From Paenibacillus lycopersici (GTDB taxonomy: Bacteria; Bacillota; Bacilli; Paenibacillales; Paenibacillaceae), in NCBI RefSeq assembly GCF_010119935.1, contig NZ_CP048209.1, positions 1,545,501-1,609,500 on the forward strand: a stretch of DNA of 64,000 nt, written 5' to 3'. The notes below the pieces were generated by a model. That model worked only from the letters and a program-made list of their open reading frames with translations. It was not told the DNA's origin and made no database searches. Shown piece by piece: positions 32,960 to 41,024 of this stretch. Positions within the stretch are counted from its first letter, which is position 1. The number at the start of each line of letters is the position of its first letter. Made by a program: the position numbers and the translations under genes.

Positions 32960-34561
32960 TTATCTCCCTTGGTAAGAAGGCTTGCCTTTGTCGTCCTGCG
33001 GTCCCGGTCTGCCGGGAGCGTCTGCTGCGGGAGCGCCTTGCTGGCCGGCTTTGTTCACTTCCATACGAGCGCGGCCCATCATCAGTACGAACACGATGGC
33101 CACGACCGGCAGAATGACCGCCCATTGAAAGATCGCAATAACGGAATGCGCGAATTGATCGAGCAGCTTGTTGGCGAGATCGCCCGGCAGGCCCATTTGC
33201 TTCTGGATGTCCGGATCGAGCAGCGCTTGGCCGCCTTTGATTTTCTCCGCCAACTGCGGATTCAAGTTCGGCACTTCGGAGATGTTCGACTGGAACGACG
33301 ATTTCTGAATCGCGCCGAACACGGCGATGCCGAGCGCGGAGCCGATCGTCCGGAAGAACGTGATCAGCGACGAGGACGTGCCTTTGTATTGCGGCGGCAC
33401 GGCGTTGAGCGTCGAGATGTTCAGCAGGGAGAACGAGACGCCCATGCCGAGGCCGACGATGACCGTGAACAGCGAGATAACGAGACGGCTCGATTCGTTC
33501 GTCATCGCGAAGCCGAGCAGCGCGGTGCCTAGAATCAACATGAGCGCGGACACGATCATGACGTCGCGGTAGCGGAATTTCGTGACGACGCGGCCGCCGA
33601 CCTGACTGCTCAAGACGACCCCGAGCATCATCGGAATCATGACGGTGCTCGTCTGCGTGGCCGTCTTATGGAAGACGCCTTGGATGAAGAGCGGAATATA
33701 CGAAGCGGCGGCGATCATGACGCCGCCGTACAGCAGGCTGATGCCCATGCTGCTCGTGACGATTTTGTTCTTGAACAGGCTCAGCTTGATGATCGGTTCC
33801 TTCACTTTCAATTCCACGAACAGGAAGGCCATCAGGAACAGCGCGGAAGCGACGAACAGGAGGATCGTCTTGGCAGCGCTCCACGCCCAGCCGTCCGTGC
33901 CGCCGAGCTCCAGGCCGAACATGAGGAAGAGCACGAAGCCCGTGAGCATGACCGCGCCGAGCCAGTCGATCGACTGCTTGCGCGTATTCTTCGTTTCGTG
34001 GTATGCGTTCAGAATGAACAGCACCGCGAGAATGCCGAGCGGAACGTTGATGTAGAATATCCAGCGCCAGCTGATGTTGTCCGTGATCAGACCGCCGAGG
34101 ATCGGACCGAATACGCTGGAGATGCCGAATACGGCGCCGAAGAGGCCCATCATCTTGCCGCGCTTCTCGGCCGGGAAGAGGTCGAATATGATCGTGAATA
34201 CGATCGGCATGATCGCGCCCCCGCCGATGCCTTGAACGGCGCGGTAAATAATCAACTGCTCCATGTTCGTTGCGGTGCCGCACAGAACGGAACCGAGCAT
34301 GAAGAGAATGAGGCCGGTCAGAAAAAATTTCTTTCGTCCGTACATGTCGGACAGCTTGCCGAAGATTGGCGTCGCGACAACCATCGCGATCATATAGGCG
34401 GAATAGACCCACACGAACTTGTCGAGGCCGCCGAGTTTCTTGATGATCGTGCCCATGGCGGTGGAAACGATCGTTTGGTCGAGCGCGGCGATGAATAAGC
34501 CGAGCAGCAGACCTGCAATGACGAGCTTGACGTTGCTGCGTTTTGCGTCCAATATTGTCAT
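32960..34561 (-). CDS. MFS drug efflux pump, DHA2 (EmrB/QacA) family
   Basis: The protein has 533 residues with about 14 predicted helices. LFIAALDQTIVSTAMGTI is the DHA2 motif D1 region and IIYRAVQGIGGGAIMPI follows. GPILGGLITDNISWRWIFYI then leads into NVPLG, the motif C region. A hydrophilic Gly/Pro/Lys-rich tail ends the protein. The ATG at 34561 lies directly behind AAAGGG. TTG four codons later (34552) has better spacing and could be the real start. The promoter upstream contains two palindromes, and the PadR gene follows in the same operon. Confidence 0.93.
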   Translation of the reverse strand: MTILDAKRSNVKLVIAGLLLGLFIAALDQTIVSTAMGTIIKKLGGLDKFVWVYSAYMIAMVVATPIFGKLSDMYGRKKFFLTGLILFMLGSVLCGTATNMEQLIIYRAVQGIGGGAIMPIVFTIIFDLFPAEKRGKMMGLFGAVFGISSVFGPILGGLITDNISWRWIFYINVPLGILAVLFILNAYHETKNTRKQSIDWLGAVMLTGFVLFLMFGLELGGTDGWAWSAAKTILLFVASALFLMAFLFVELKVKEPIIKLSLFKNKIVTSSMGISLLYGGVMIAAASYIPLFIQGVFHKTATQTSTVMIPMMLGVVLSSQVGGRVVTKFRYRDVMIVSALMLILGTALLGFAMTNESSRLVISLFTVIVGLGMGVSFSLLNISTLNAVPPQYKGTSSSLITFFRTIGSALGIAVFGAIQKSSFQSNISEVPNLNPQLAEKIKGGQALLDPDIQKQMGLPGDLANKLLDQFAHSVIAIFQWAVILPVVAIVFVLMMGRARMEVNKAGQQGAPAADAPGRPGPQDDKGKPSYQGR

Positions 34562-34581
34562 CCCTTTCGTCTTGAGACCTT

Positions 34582-34634
34582 ACTCAAATTTGAATACCCT
34601 TAGTTATTATACTCAAATTTGAGTGGGAGACAAT
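34582..34634 (-). promoter_or_regulatory. MFS-padR promoter with two PadR-type palindromes
   Basis: ACTCAAATTTGAAT (34582-34595) and ACTCAAATTTGAGT (34611-34624) are near-identical palindromes 29 bp apart. On the minus strand a -10 TATAAT (34606-34611) and a -35-like TTGTCT (34628-34633) have 16 bp between them. One palindrome fills the spacer and the other covers the start of transcription. This layout fits direct repression, most likely by the cotranscribed PadR protein. Confidence 0.75.
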
Positions 34635-34801
34635 ATAATTTTTCGTGAAGCTTGGATGTAGTATTTCCCGGCAGCCGTCCCGTTATGGGAGCGAGAAACC
34701 GATACAGGCCAAAAAAAACGGCCGACAGCAGCTGCATGCGCAGCGTGTACGACCGCTAACTGATCTACGCGCCTGTGCATCATATGCAATGACGGCAGGC
34801 G

Positions 34802-35026
34802 CTATTCGTTCTCGACGACGCGGGCAACCGGCTTCCCGCATGTCTTGCATTTGCCGGTCAGCAGCAGCGCGGACTTCTCCTGCTTGATGCTGTAATCCAC
34901 GATTTCGACCGCGCCGCCGCACTTGCCGCAGAAGACGTTGCGTACCAGCTTGTCCCGATATTGCTGGGGAATCGCTTTCCATTGCTGAAGCGCTTGTAAT
35001 GACGTCACATTCTCGGATCGGCTCAT
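34802..35026 (-). CDS. small zinc-ribbon protein
   Basis: This 74-residue protein starts MSRSENVTSLQALQQWKAIP. Two CxxC knuckles, FCGKCGG and CKTCGKPV, are about 25 residues apart and should bind one zinc ion. An earlier in-frame start at 35092 would overlap the end of the lipoate ligase gene. The chosen ATG has GGAGTGG just upstream. It lies 44 bp downstream of lplA on the same strand and may be cotranscribed. The function is unknown. Confidence 0.7.
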   Translation of the reverse strand: MSRSENVTSLQALQQWKAIPQQYRDKLVRNVFCGKCGGAVEIVDYSIKQEKSALLLTGKCKTCGKPVARVVENE

Positions 35027-35070
35027 TTCATTCCACTCCCATGCATCAGAATTTGGCAGCCTACTTGATA

Positions 35071-36060
35071 TCAGAACAGCAGCGACAACCATTCCTGCCG
35101 GTCCACCGGCCCGAAATAAACGGTCAGATCGACGTCCTGCAGCGCCTCGGCGACGGAAGCCGCGTCGTACTTGACGCCGATCAGCTTGTCCGTGACGTCC
35201 GACACTTCGCCGGTTCCGAAGAAGTCGCCGAAGACGGAAGCTTCCGCGATGACGCCGTTCTCCACGAACAGCCGCACGTCATAGGTGCCGGCGGAGAGCC
35301 GTTTCACCTGGCGGACGTTGAACTTCGGCGAGCGGCCGTAGTTCCAGTCCCAGCTGCGGTACCGTTCGTCCGCGAGCTGGTCGACGGCGGCCAAATCCGC
35401 CTCCGTCAGCGTATACGCCGGCACGTCTTCGGCGCTGCCGAAGATCGATTCGAGAATGAACGCGCGGAATTGCGCCATCGTCATCGGCGTCTTCAGAAAT
35501 TCCGAAATGTTGGCTACGCGGCTGCGTACGGATTTCGTCGCCTTGGATTCGAATTTCGCCGGATTGACGTTCAGCGCCGAGACGATCGCGTCCACCTGCG
35601 AGTCGAACAGCAGCGTGCCGTGGCTGAACATGACGCCTTTGGACGCGAACTGCGCATTGCCGGATATTTTGCGCTCGCCGACCTGCAGATCGTTGCGTCC
35701 CGACAGCTCGGCATCGACGCCTAGCTTGCGCAGCGCCGCGACGACCGGTTCCGTGAACTTGCGAAAATTATGAAACGACTTGCCGTCATCCTTCGTGATG
35801 AAGCTGAAATTGAGATTGCCGAGGTCGTGGTACACGGCGCCGCCGCCGGATAGACGGCGTACGACATGAATGCCGTTCCGTTCGACGTAGCCGGCATTGA
35901 CCTCCTCGGCGGTATTTTGGTTTTTGCCGATGATGATCGAAGGTTCGTTGATATAGAACAGCAGAAAATCCTGCTCGCCCGCCAAGCTGCGCAGCGCGTA
36001 TTCCTCGAGCGCCAAATTCCAGGCCGGATCGGTACAGTTGCCGTTGTCGATAAATAACAT
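35071..36060 (-). CDS. lplA: lipoate-protein ligase A
   Basis: This 329-residue protein has DPAWNLALEEYALR, LFYINEPSIIIGKNQNT, and the core motif HVVRRLSGGGAVYHDLGNLN. A C-terminal accessory domain follows from about residue 250 (WNYGRSPKFNV). LplA activates lipoate with ATP and attaches it to E2 or GcvH lysines. ATG 36060 was chosen because AAGGAG lies 11 bp upstream. The GTG four codons earlier overlaps that site. Full length for the ligase rather than an octanoyltransferase. Confidence 0.92.
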   Translation of the reverse strand: MLFIDNGNCTDPAWNLALEEYALRSLAGEQDFLLFYINEPSIIIGKNQNTAEEVNAGYVERNGIHVVRRLSGGGAVYHDLGNLNFSFITKDDGKSFHNFRKFTEPVVAALRKLGVDAELSGRNDLQVGERKISGNAQFASKGVMFSHGTLLFDSQVDAIVSALNVNPAKFESKATKSVRSRVANISEFLKTPMTMAQFRAFILESIFGSAEDVPAYTLTEADLAAVDQLADERYRSWDWNYGRSPKFNVRQVKRLSAGTYDVRLFVENGVIAEASVFGDFFGTGEVSDVTDKLIGVKYDAASVAEALQDVDLTVYFGPVDRQEWLSLLF

Positions 36061-36229
36061 GCGTGAACACACTCCTTGTTCCTATTATAACGCTGCAAAG
36101 CCGACAGGAACAGCCCGTCCAGTCCTGCCGCCAAGGCCTTCCGCAGCCAGGTTCCAAGATTGGCTGTTCATCGATCCGGCAGCGGGTGGCGCAGCAAATC
36201 GATATCGGCGCCGGGATGGATGAACGGTC
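36061..36229. other. intergenic, upstream of lplA
   Basis: No confident gene. The stretch may contain the earlier, undetectable part of the GDSL-hydrolase relic that becomes recognisable from about 36230. Confidence 0.3.
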
Positions 36230-36494
36230 GGCCCGGTCGGAGCCGTTCATGCTGCGCGCCGGCAGCGTCGAGCGGCGGTAGGCCAGGGAAGCGAAGCCGG
36301 TGGACTACCGACAGGCGGCGCGCGAGCGGGCAGAGACTCGCGGGAAGGCGATTCGCCTCGCCAAGGGCCGTTCGGCGACACTGGACTGCGGGCTCTTCCG
36401 GAGCACTGGCTTTGGGACGGCATCCATCCGAAGCGGCCGCGAGATGAGCGCGGGCCAACGGTTGGCGGTTGTGGATGATCGGCCGCAGCAATAA
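36230..36494 (+). pseudogene. relic of a GDSL/SGNH-type esterase C terminus
   Basis: The plus strand reads SEPFMLRAG near 36240. About 165 bp later, in a different frame, it reads LPEHWLWDGIHP (near 36395-36430). After one more frame change it reads GREMSAGQRLAVVDDRPQQ and stops at 36492-36494. GDSL hydrolases end with a similar EPF-L ... W-DG-HP-AAGH--IA-AWL series at about this spacing. At least two frameshifts and an in-frame stop make it non-functional. The assignment is by motif only. Confidence 0.5.
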
Positions 36495-36516
36495 ACGGCC
36501 TTCCGACCGCATAAAT

Positions 36517-36550
36517 GCCAAACGGCTGCCCGAAGGGGCAGCCGTTTGGC
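36517..36550 (+). terminator. perfect 15-bp hairpin after the esterase relic
   Basis: GCCAAACGGCTGCCC (36517-36531) pairs perfectly with GGGCAGCCGTTTGGC (36536-36550) around GAAG. No clear T-run follows on either strand. It lies 23 bp past the relic stop and 180 bp past the AraC gene end, so it may serve either. Confidence 0.5.
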
Positions 36551-36731
36551 TAGGGGATAGGTTTGCGTGTGCGTGCCCGACAGTAATCGCGTGGGCAGCT
36601 TGGGCTTGCGAGTTCGCGAGTTTGCGATATCGCGAGGAGCACGAGCTGCGCGGCGGGTTCCTTGCGTGCGTATGGCCGAGCCGTTCGGAACCTGCGTTAC
36701 CGTCCAACATTCGTCCGGCCAAGCCTGGCGA

Positions 36732-37532
36732 TCAAGGCTCTGCGCCCCAAGCGGACTTGCGAAGCTCCGTTGGCGTGCTTCCGGTTTGTTCCTTCACGAG
36801 GCGCGACAGATGGAACGCGGATTTGAACCCGCAGCGACCCGCGATTTCGGCTACGGTCAGGCCGGATTGCGTCAGCAGCTCAGTCGCTTTCACGACGCGG
36901 TACTGCCAGAGATAGCGAATCGGTGTCGGGTGCTGCCCCGCACGGAACAGGCGGACGAGATGTTCCGGCGTGACGTTCACGTGCGCGGCCAACGCCTGCA
37001 GCGTTATGTCTGCGGCGTAATGCTGGCGGATATAGCCGAGCGCGGCCAAAATGCACGGATGCTGCCGACGCTTCTTCGCCTGCGAGCTTCCGGACGCGGC
37101 AAACAGGCTGAGCGCGGCGTAACCAAGGCTGCGGACGGGCTCGTCGCCGGACGTGAATTCGTTGTGCATGGATAGCATCAGATCGACGAGCGCATTAAGC
37201 GATTCCGGGATCGGCATGCTGAACGGAAGACCGTCCAGGCCGGCGAGCTCCTGCGCTGACAGCGCTTCCGTCGCCAGCGTAATCCACCGGTGCCAGGATT
37301 CCTGGTCCTTGGCGAACACGAAGTATTCGTTGTGCTGCGGCTTCAGCAGCACGACTTGACCGGGCTTTACCGCATGCGGCTCGCCGTCGATATGAATGTC
37401 GAGCTCGCCGGAATGCAGCAGGAAGAGCTGCAAGTCGTGCTGCATCCGGGGGCCGTACGTCCCTTTGGGGGGATAGACGATCGAGCCCGCGTAAGCGGAC
37501 TTGATTTTGTCATGGCGCAGGTTTATCGGCAT
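36732..37532 (-). CDS. AraC-family transcriptional regulator
   Basis: The protein has 266 residues. An N-terminal cupin (LHSGELDIHIDGEPHAVKPG, VVLLKPQHNEYFVF) is followed by a C-terminal tandem HTH domain (ITLQALAAHVNVTPEHLVRL, LTVAEIAGRCGFKSAFHLSR) ending GSTPTELRKS. ATG 37532 follows AGAGGAG. Longer frames upstream run into tandem repeats and were rejected. It lies 860 bp downstream of the phytanoyl dioxygenase gene, separated by a repeat island, so joint transcription is doubtful. Confidence 0.9.
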   Translation of the reverse strand: MPINLRHDKIKSAYAGSIVYPPKGTYGPRMQHDLQLFLLHSGELDIHIDGEPHAVKPGQVVLLKPQHNEYFVFAKDQESWHRWITLATEALSAQELAGLDGLPFSMPIPESLNALVDLMLSMHNEFTSGDEPVRSLGYAALSLFAASGSSQAKKRRQHPCILAALGYIRQHYAADITLQALAAHVNVTPEHLVRLFRAGQHPTPIRYLWQYRVVKATELLTQSGLTVAEIAGRCGFKSAFHLSRLVKEQTGSTPTELRKSAWGAEP

Positions 37533-37739
37533 GGTTGTCCAGCTCCTCTGGCTTTCGTATTTCGCTGCGGAGCGGACGGGAACAGCCCGGCGCGGGCGGT
37601 CGGGCTGTAATAAGGTGCAAGCCGCCCCGATGAGGCAGGGAGATGGCATGGCGTTGCGGTGCTCGTGAGCAAGCGAGCTCTGAACTGGCTGCGGGAATCG
37701 GTTCGGCCGGGCCGGGTAGCGCAGGGAAGGGCAGGGAAG

Positions 37740-37975
37740 GGCGGCGAGCCCCCCGCGCCAAGCGCGGCCCGGAGCCCCGAGGCCAAGCGCGGCTCGGAGC
37801 CCCCGCGCCAAGCACGGCCCGGAGCCCCGCGTCAAGCGCGGTCCGGAGCCCCGAGGCCAAGCACGGCTCGAGCCCCCGCGCCAAGCGGGCCCGGAGCCCC
37901 CGCGCCGCGTCAAGCGGGCTCGAAGCCCCGCGCCAAGCACGGCTCGAGCCCCCGCGCCAAGCGGGGACTTAACGG
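37740..37975. repeat. GC-rich tandem repeat, about nine units of 23-29 bp
   Basis: Units centre on GGAGCCCCGCGCCAAGCGCG. CAAGC occurs at 37759, 37784, 37809, 37833, 37858, 37882, 37911, 37934 and 37958. The usual step is 24-25 bp. The irregular, non-triplet period rules out a coding repeat. Confidence 0.85.
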
Positions 37976-38100
37976 ACCGTAGATCCGTTATAGGCGCAGA
38001 ATGCGTGGAAAAACGCGCCTCCCGATGCAAATAGCGGATCCTGTGTCCGCACGAATATGCGAAAGGCCGAAAAACGCGTTAATAGCGGAACGTATGTCCG
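37973..38100. repeat. dispersed palindromic repeat, locus B (three half-sites)
   Basis: One inverted half-site (37973-37991) and two direct ones (38029-38049, 38080-38100) are present, with start offsets of 56 and 51 bp, the same as in loci A and C. The expected outer inverted half-site near 37923 is absent. The 25-bp tandem repeats occupy that place. Confidence 0.7.
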
Positions 38101-38330
38101 CAAGCCCGCGCCTAGCGTTCCGTAAGTCATGCAACAGGCAATTGCCAAATACCAGCAAGCCCGCGCCTCCGTTCCGTAAGTCACGCAACAGGCAATTGCC
38201 AAATACCAGCAAGCCCGCGCCTAGCGTTCCGCAAGTCACGCAACAGGAAATTGCCAAATATCCAGCGAGCCCGCGCCTAGCGTTACGCTGTTCCGCAAGT
38301 CACGCAGAGGCAATTGCCAAGCGCCAAAAC
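38101..38330. repeat. 55-bp tandem repeat, about four units
   Basis: GCCCGCGCCTAGCGTTCCG begins units at 38104, 38159, 38213 and 38269. Each unit also contains GTAAGTCACGCAACAGG or a close variant and the palindrome GGCAATTGCC. Unit length varies from 54 to 56 bp and the last is decayed. No protein is encoded. Confidence 0.85.
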
Positions 38331-38391
38331 GCCAATCGTTGCCGCAAGCTTTGCAGCGGGCAAGCGATTGCCTAGCACCCCGAGCGGAGTT

Positions 38392-39132
38392 TTAGTATAA
38401 CGGGAACTTCTTCTGCAAATCCTTGCGCGTCGTCGTCGCGTCCTCGCGGATATAGTGGCAGACGTACGAGCGGCGCCAGCGGTCCGCGCTGCGGTTGCGG
38501 TTCGACGAATGGATGAGCAGCTCATGGAAGAACAGGATGTCGCCTTTCTCCATTTCGACGGGAACTTGCGTATTCAGGTCGATGCCTTCCGTCTCGTCCG
38601 TCCATGCCTCGTGCTCGTCGAGGTTCTTGACGGCGCCGTGCGGCAGCAGGCCGAGACGATGCGACTTCGGAATGACCCAGAGGCAGCCGTTCTCCACGTC
38701 GACCTTCTCTTCCATGGCGATCCAGGCCGCGATCATCGTCATCGGATCGTTCTTGATGTAGTAGTAGTCCTGATGCGCGGCTTGTCCCGGCGAGCCCGGC
38801 TCCTTGTAGAAGAACATGCTCTGCACGCAGTTGGCTTCCCGTCCCATCAGCTGGGCGAGCGTGCCGCGGATGACCGGCAGCTTCATCACTTGGCGCGAGA
38901 AGCTGTCGTGCAAATGCGGGTTGAACAGGCGGATGGAAAATTTCTTGCTCTCGTCGACCGCAGCCCACTCCGGCATCGGATCCTGATTGCGCAGGTCGTA
39001 GATATGGCCGTTGAAGGCATCGATCAGGTCGGCCGAGCAGCCGCCTTTCAGCATCAGGTACCCCTGGTCATGAAATTGATCGACCTGCGCTTGCGTAATC
39101 GGCGTCGTAAGCGCCGGAATCATATTTCTCAT
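38392..39132 (-). CDS. phytanoyl-CoA dioxygenase (PhyH) family protein
   Basis: This 246-residue Fe(II)/2-oxoglutarate-type oxygenase has AHQDYYYIKNDPMTMIAAWI with the HxD iron pair, VENGCLWVIPKSHRLGL, and GDILFFHELLIHSSNRNRSA with the distal His. The Arg ten residues after it (RWRRS) would bind 2-oxoglutarate. GAGAGGGG lies 8 bp before the ATG. It is transcribed away from the Dabb gene's 5' side on the same strand. Bacterial PhyH proteins hydroxylate diverse small molecules, and the substrate here is unknown. Confidence 0.88.
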   Translation of the reverse strand: MRNMIPALTTPITQAQVDQFHDQGYLMLKGGCSADLIDAFNGHIYDLRNQDPMPEWAAVDESKKFSIRLFNPHLHDSFSRQVMKLPVIRGTLAQLMGREANCVQSMFFYKEPGSPGQAAHQDYYYIKNDPMTMIAAWIAMEEKVDVENGCLWVIPKSHRLGLLPHGAVKNLDEHEAWTDETEGIDLNTQVPVEMEKGDILFFHELLIHSSNRNRSADRWRRSYVCHYIREDATTTRKDLQKKFPLY

Positions 39133-39258
39133 CGGTCATGCCCCTCTCGCTTCTGATGCTTCCATCGTACTTCGGGCGGAGCGCGGCGCCAATGGCTGGC
39201 ATTGGCCGATTCCTATCCGAAATTGATTTCGGCGCCTGCGGACGGAACTGCCGCCGGA

Positions 39259-39561
39259 TTATCGGACCGGGTAATCGACGACGACGACGCCCTCCAGCAC
39301 GCCGGCTAATCCGCCGACGAAATCCTGGTGAAGCGGGTGCGGGCCGTATGCGCGCAGCGCTTCTTGGCTCTCGAACGTGACGCGAAGGCCGAGGGAATAG
39401 CCGTGGATGTTGTCCGTTTCCTCCGTGACGTTGATGCCTGCAGACATGTCGACGATGCCGGGAATCCGGCCTTTGAACGACAGCAGCTTGTTCAACAGCT
39501 CCTGCTCGCGCTCGGGCGTAATGGATGCGTTGAATTTGAAAATGACGAGATGCTCAAACAT
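39259..39561 (-). CDS. Dabb (stress-responsive A/B barrel) family protein
   Basis: This 100-residue protein starts MFEHLVIFKFNASITPEREQ, the usual start of the Dabb dimeric alpha/beta barrel family. It contains PGIVDMSAGINVTEETDNIH and GYSLGLRVTFESQEALRAYG, then HPLHQDF. ATG 39561 follows AAGGAG with 11 bp spacing. A sigma-A-like promoter lies at 39608. Family members range from stress proteins to decarboxylating cyclases, so function is open. Confidence 0.85.
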   Translation of the reverse strand: MFEHLVIFKFNASITPEREQELLNKLLSFKGRIPGIVDMSAGINVTEETDNIHGYSLGLRVTFESQEALRAYGPHPLHQDFVGGLAGVLEGVVVVDYPVR

Positions 39562-39607
39562 AGGGAATACGCTCCTTCGGGTATCTTTTTTGGACAAGCT
39601 TGCCACT

Positions 39608-39636
39608 ATTATAGCGTGATGGCGCGCGCTGGACTA
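39608..39636 (-). promoter_or_regulatory. promoter of the Dabb gene
   Basis: On the minus strand TATAAT (39608-39613) lies 17 bp from a TAGTCC -35-like element (39631-39636). The -10 is about 47 bp from the start codon. Confidence 0.5.
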
Positions 39637-40038
39637 GCGGCTTGTCATCCCGGCGCATTCCTATCCCGGAGGGTACCAGGAGCGCGGCGCAAACCGGCAC
39701 GCATCGCGATTGTACAGTATTTCCCCAAAATTACAGTAAACTTCGCCCTGCCGCCGGCTTAGTTCGCATGAAACTCATTCGGAAGCAGGCAAGCAATGCG
39801 CCGGCGCCCGGAGGGTCCGTTTATAGCAAGCAGCAGCAGCCGTACGGAACGCATGATGTTATCCGGACGGCTGTTTTTGCCGTCCCGGGGTCCGGCGCGT
39901 TGGCGGCCGTTCCCATAAGAGCGGCCGTTTTGGCGCGTTCTTGCGCGTTTCTGGCGCATTCGCCGGGTCCGGGCGGTCCGCAGGCGTTCTTCCGCGTATG
40001 AAAGTATTTTCATCCGCCATGCCCCTCCTCCTCCCGAA
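39637..40038. other. intergenic stretch without a recognised gene
   Basis: Only hairpins are seen, such as GGACGGC-TGTTTTT-GCCGTCC near 39868 and GCGGCCGTT repeated near 39903 and 39931. The short open frames have no ribosome site or familiar motif. Confidence 0.4.
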
Positions 40039-40106
40039 ATCGCTAATCATAGCGATAGAAATCCAACCGTTGTGTTCTACCTCCGCTTTCGTCCGGTCCG
40101 TATAAT
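40039..40106 (+). promoter_or_regulatory. promoter of the second ABC importer with an upstream palindrome
   Basis: TATAAT at 40101-40106 is a perfect -10 lying 21 bp before the start codon. No good -35 is present. ATCGCTA-ATCA-TAGCGAT (40039-40056) is a perfect 7-bp inverted repeat centred about 56 bp upstream of the -10, a position suited to an activator such as the YesN-type regulator at 46928. Confidence 0.45.
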
Positions 40107-40127
40107 GGAGCGTACAGAGGTGATCCC

Positions 40128-41021
40128 ATGCTCGATCGACTGGCAAAATACCGCTCCCAGTACATCATGATCGCGCCGGCCGTCGTTTTGCTGTTTCTGT
40201 TCAGCTACATTCCGATGGCCGGCATTCAAGTTGCGTTCAAAAACTTCCATATCGGCTACACCATATGGAACGCCCCGTGGGTGGGGCTCGATAATTTCGC
40301 GTTTCTGAAGGACGGCCAATTCTGGATCGTGGTGAAGAACACGCTCATCATCGCCGTGCTGAAGTTCGTCTTCGGCTTCCCGGCGCCGATCATTCTCGCG
40401 CTGCTCATCAACGAAGTGCGGCACAGCGGGTTCAAGCGGTTCGTGCAGTCCGTCAGCTACCTGCCGCATTTCTTCTCCTGGATCGTCGTCGCCTACATCC
40501 TGCAGTCGCTGCTGACGCTGGACGGCGGCCTCGTGAACCAGCTCGTGACCAAGACCGGGGCGGATCCGATCTTCTTCCTCGGCTCGACCGAATGGTTCCG
40601 TCCGATGATCGTGGCAAGCGGCCTCTGGAAGGAAGTGGGCTGGAACACGATCCTGTACCTGGCGGCGATCACGACGATCGATCCGCAGCTGTACGAGGCG
40701 GCCAGGGTCGAAGGCGCGGGAAGGCTGGCGCAGATCCGGCATATTACGCTGCCCGGCATCATGCCGACGATCGCGATCGTGCTCATCCTGAGCATGCCAA
40801 GCCTGATCGCGGTAGGGATGGACCAGATCTACCCGCTCATGAACCCGGCCAACCAGCCGGTCGCGGACGTGCTCGATACGTACATATTGCGAAGCGGCTT
40901 GCAGCAAGGCTATTTCGGCATGGCGACCGCGGTCGGCCTGCTGTCCTCGGTCATCAGCTTGGTGCTCGTGCTCGTCACGAATCAGCTGTCGCGCAAATTC
41001 AACGGGGAGGGGCTGTGGTAA
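40128..41021 (+). CDS. ABC transporter permease, LplB type
   Basis: The 297-residue membrane protein starts MLDRLAKYRSQYIMIAPAVV and has about six helices. YIPMAGIQVAFKNFHIG is typical of LplB-type subunits. The EAA loop is LYEAARVEGAGRLAQIRHIT followed by LPGIMPT. AGAGGTGATCCC precedes the ATG. The next permease starts 3 bp after its stop. Such importers bring in oligosaccharides and usually share the MsmX ATPase. Confidence 0.93.
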   Translation: MLDRLAKYRSQYIMIAPAVVLLFLFSYIPMAGIQVAFKNFHIGYTIWNAPWVGLDNFAFLKDGQFWIVVKNTLIIAVLKFVFGFPAPIILALLINEVRHSGFKRFVQSVSYLPHFFSWIVVAYILQSLLTLDGGLVNQLVTKTGADPIFFLGSTEWFRPMIVASGLWKEVGWNTILYLAAITTIDPQLYEAARVEGAGRLAQIRHITLPGIMPTIAIVLILSMPSLIAVGMDQIYPLMNPANQPVADVLDTYILRSGLQQGYFGMATAVGLLSSVISLVLVLVTNQLSRKFNGEGLW

Positions 41022-41024
41022 TCC

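Noticed and set aside
37643..37982. Pro/Arg/Ala-rich open frames as a collagen-like or wall protein
   Set aside because: The repeat unit is 23-29 bp and irregular, so the reading phase is not kept. Open frames are a side effect of extreme GC content.
38029..38100. Half-sites as ordinary operator sites for the AraC gene
   Set aside because: Copies recur at loci A and C far from this regulator with the same spacing, so a dispersed element explains them better.
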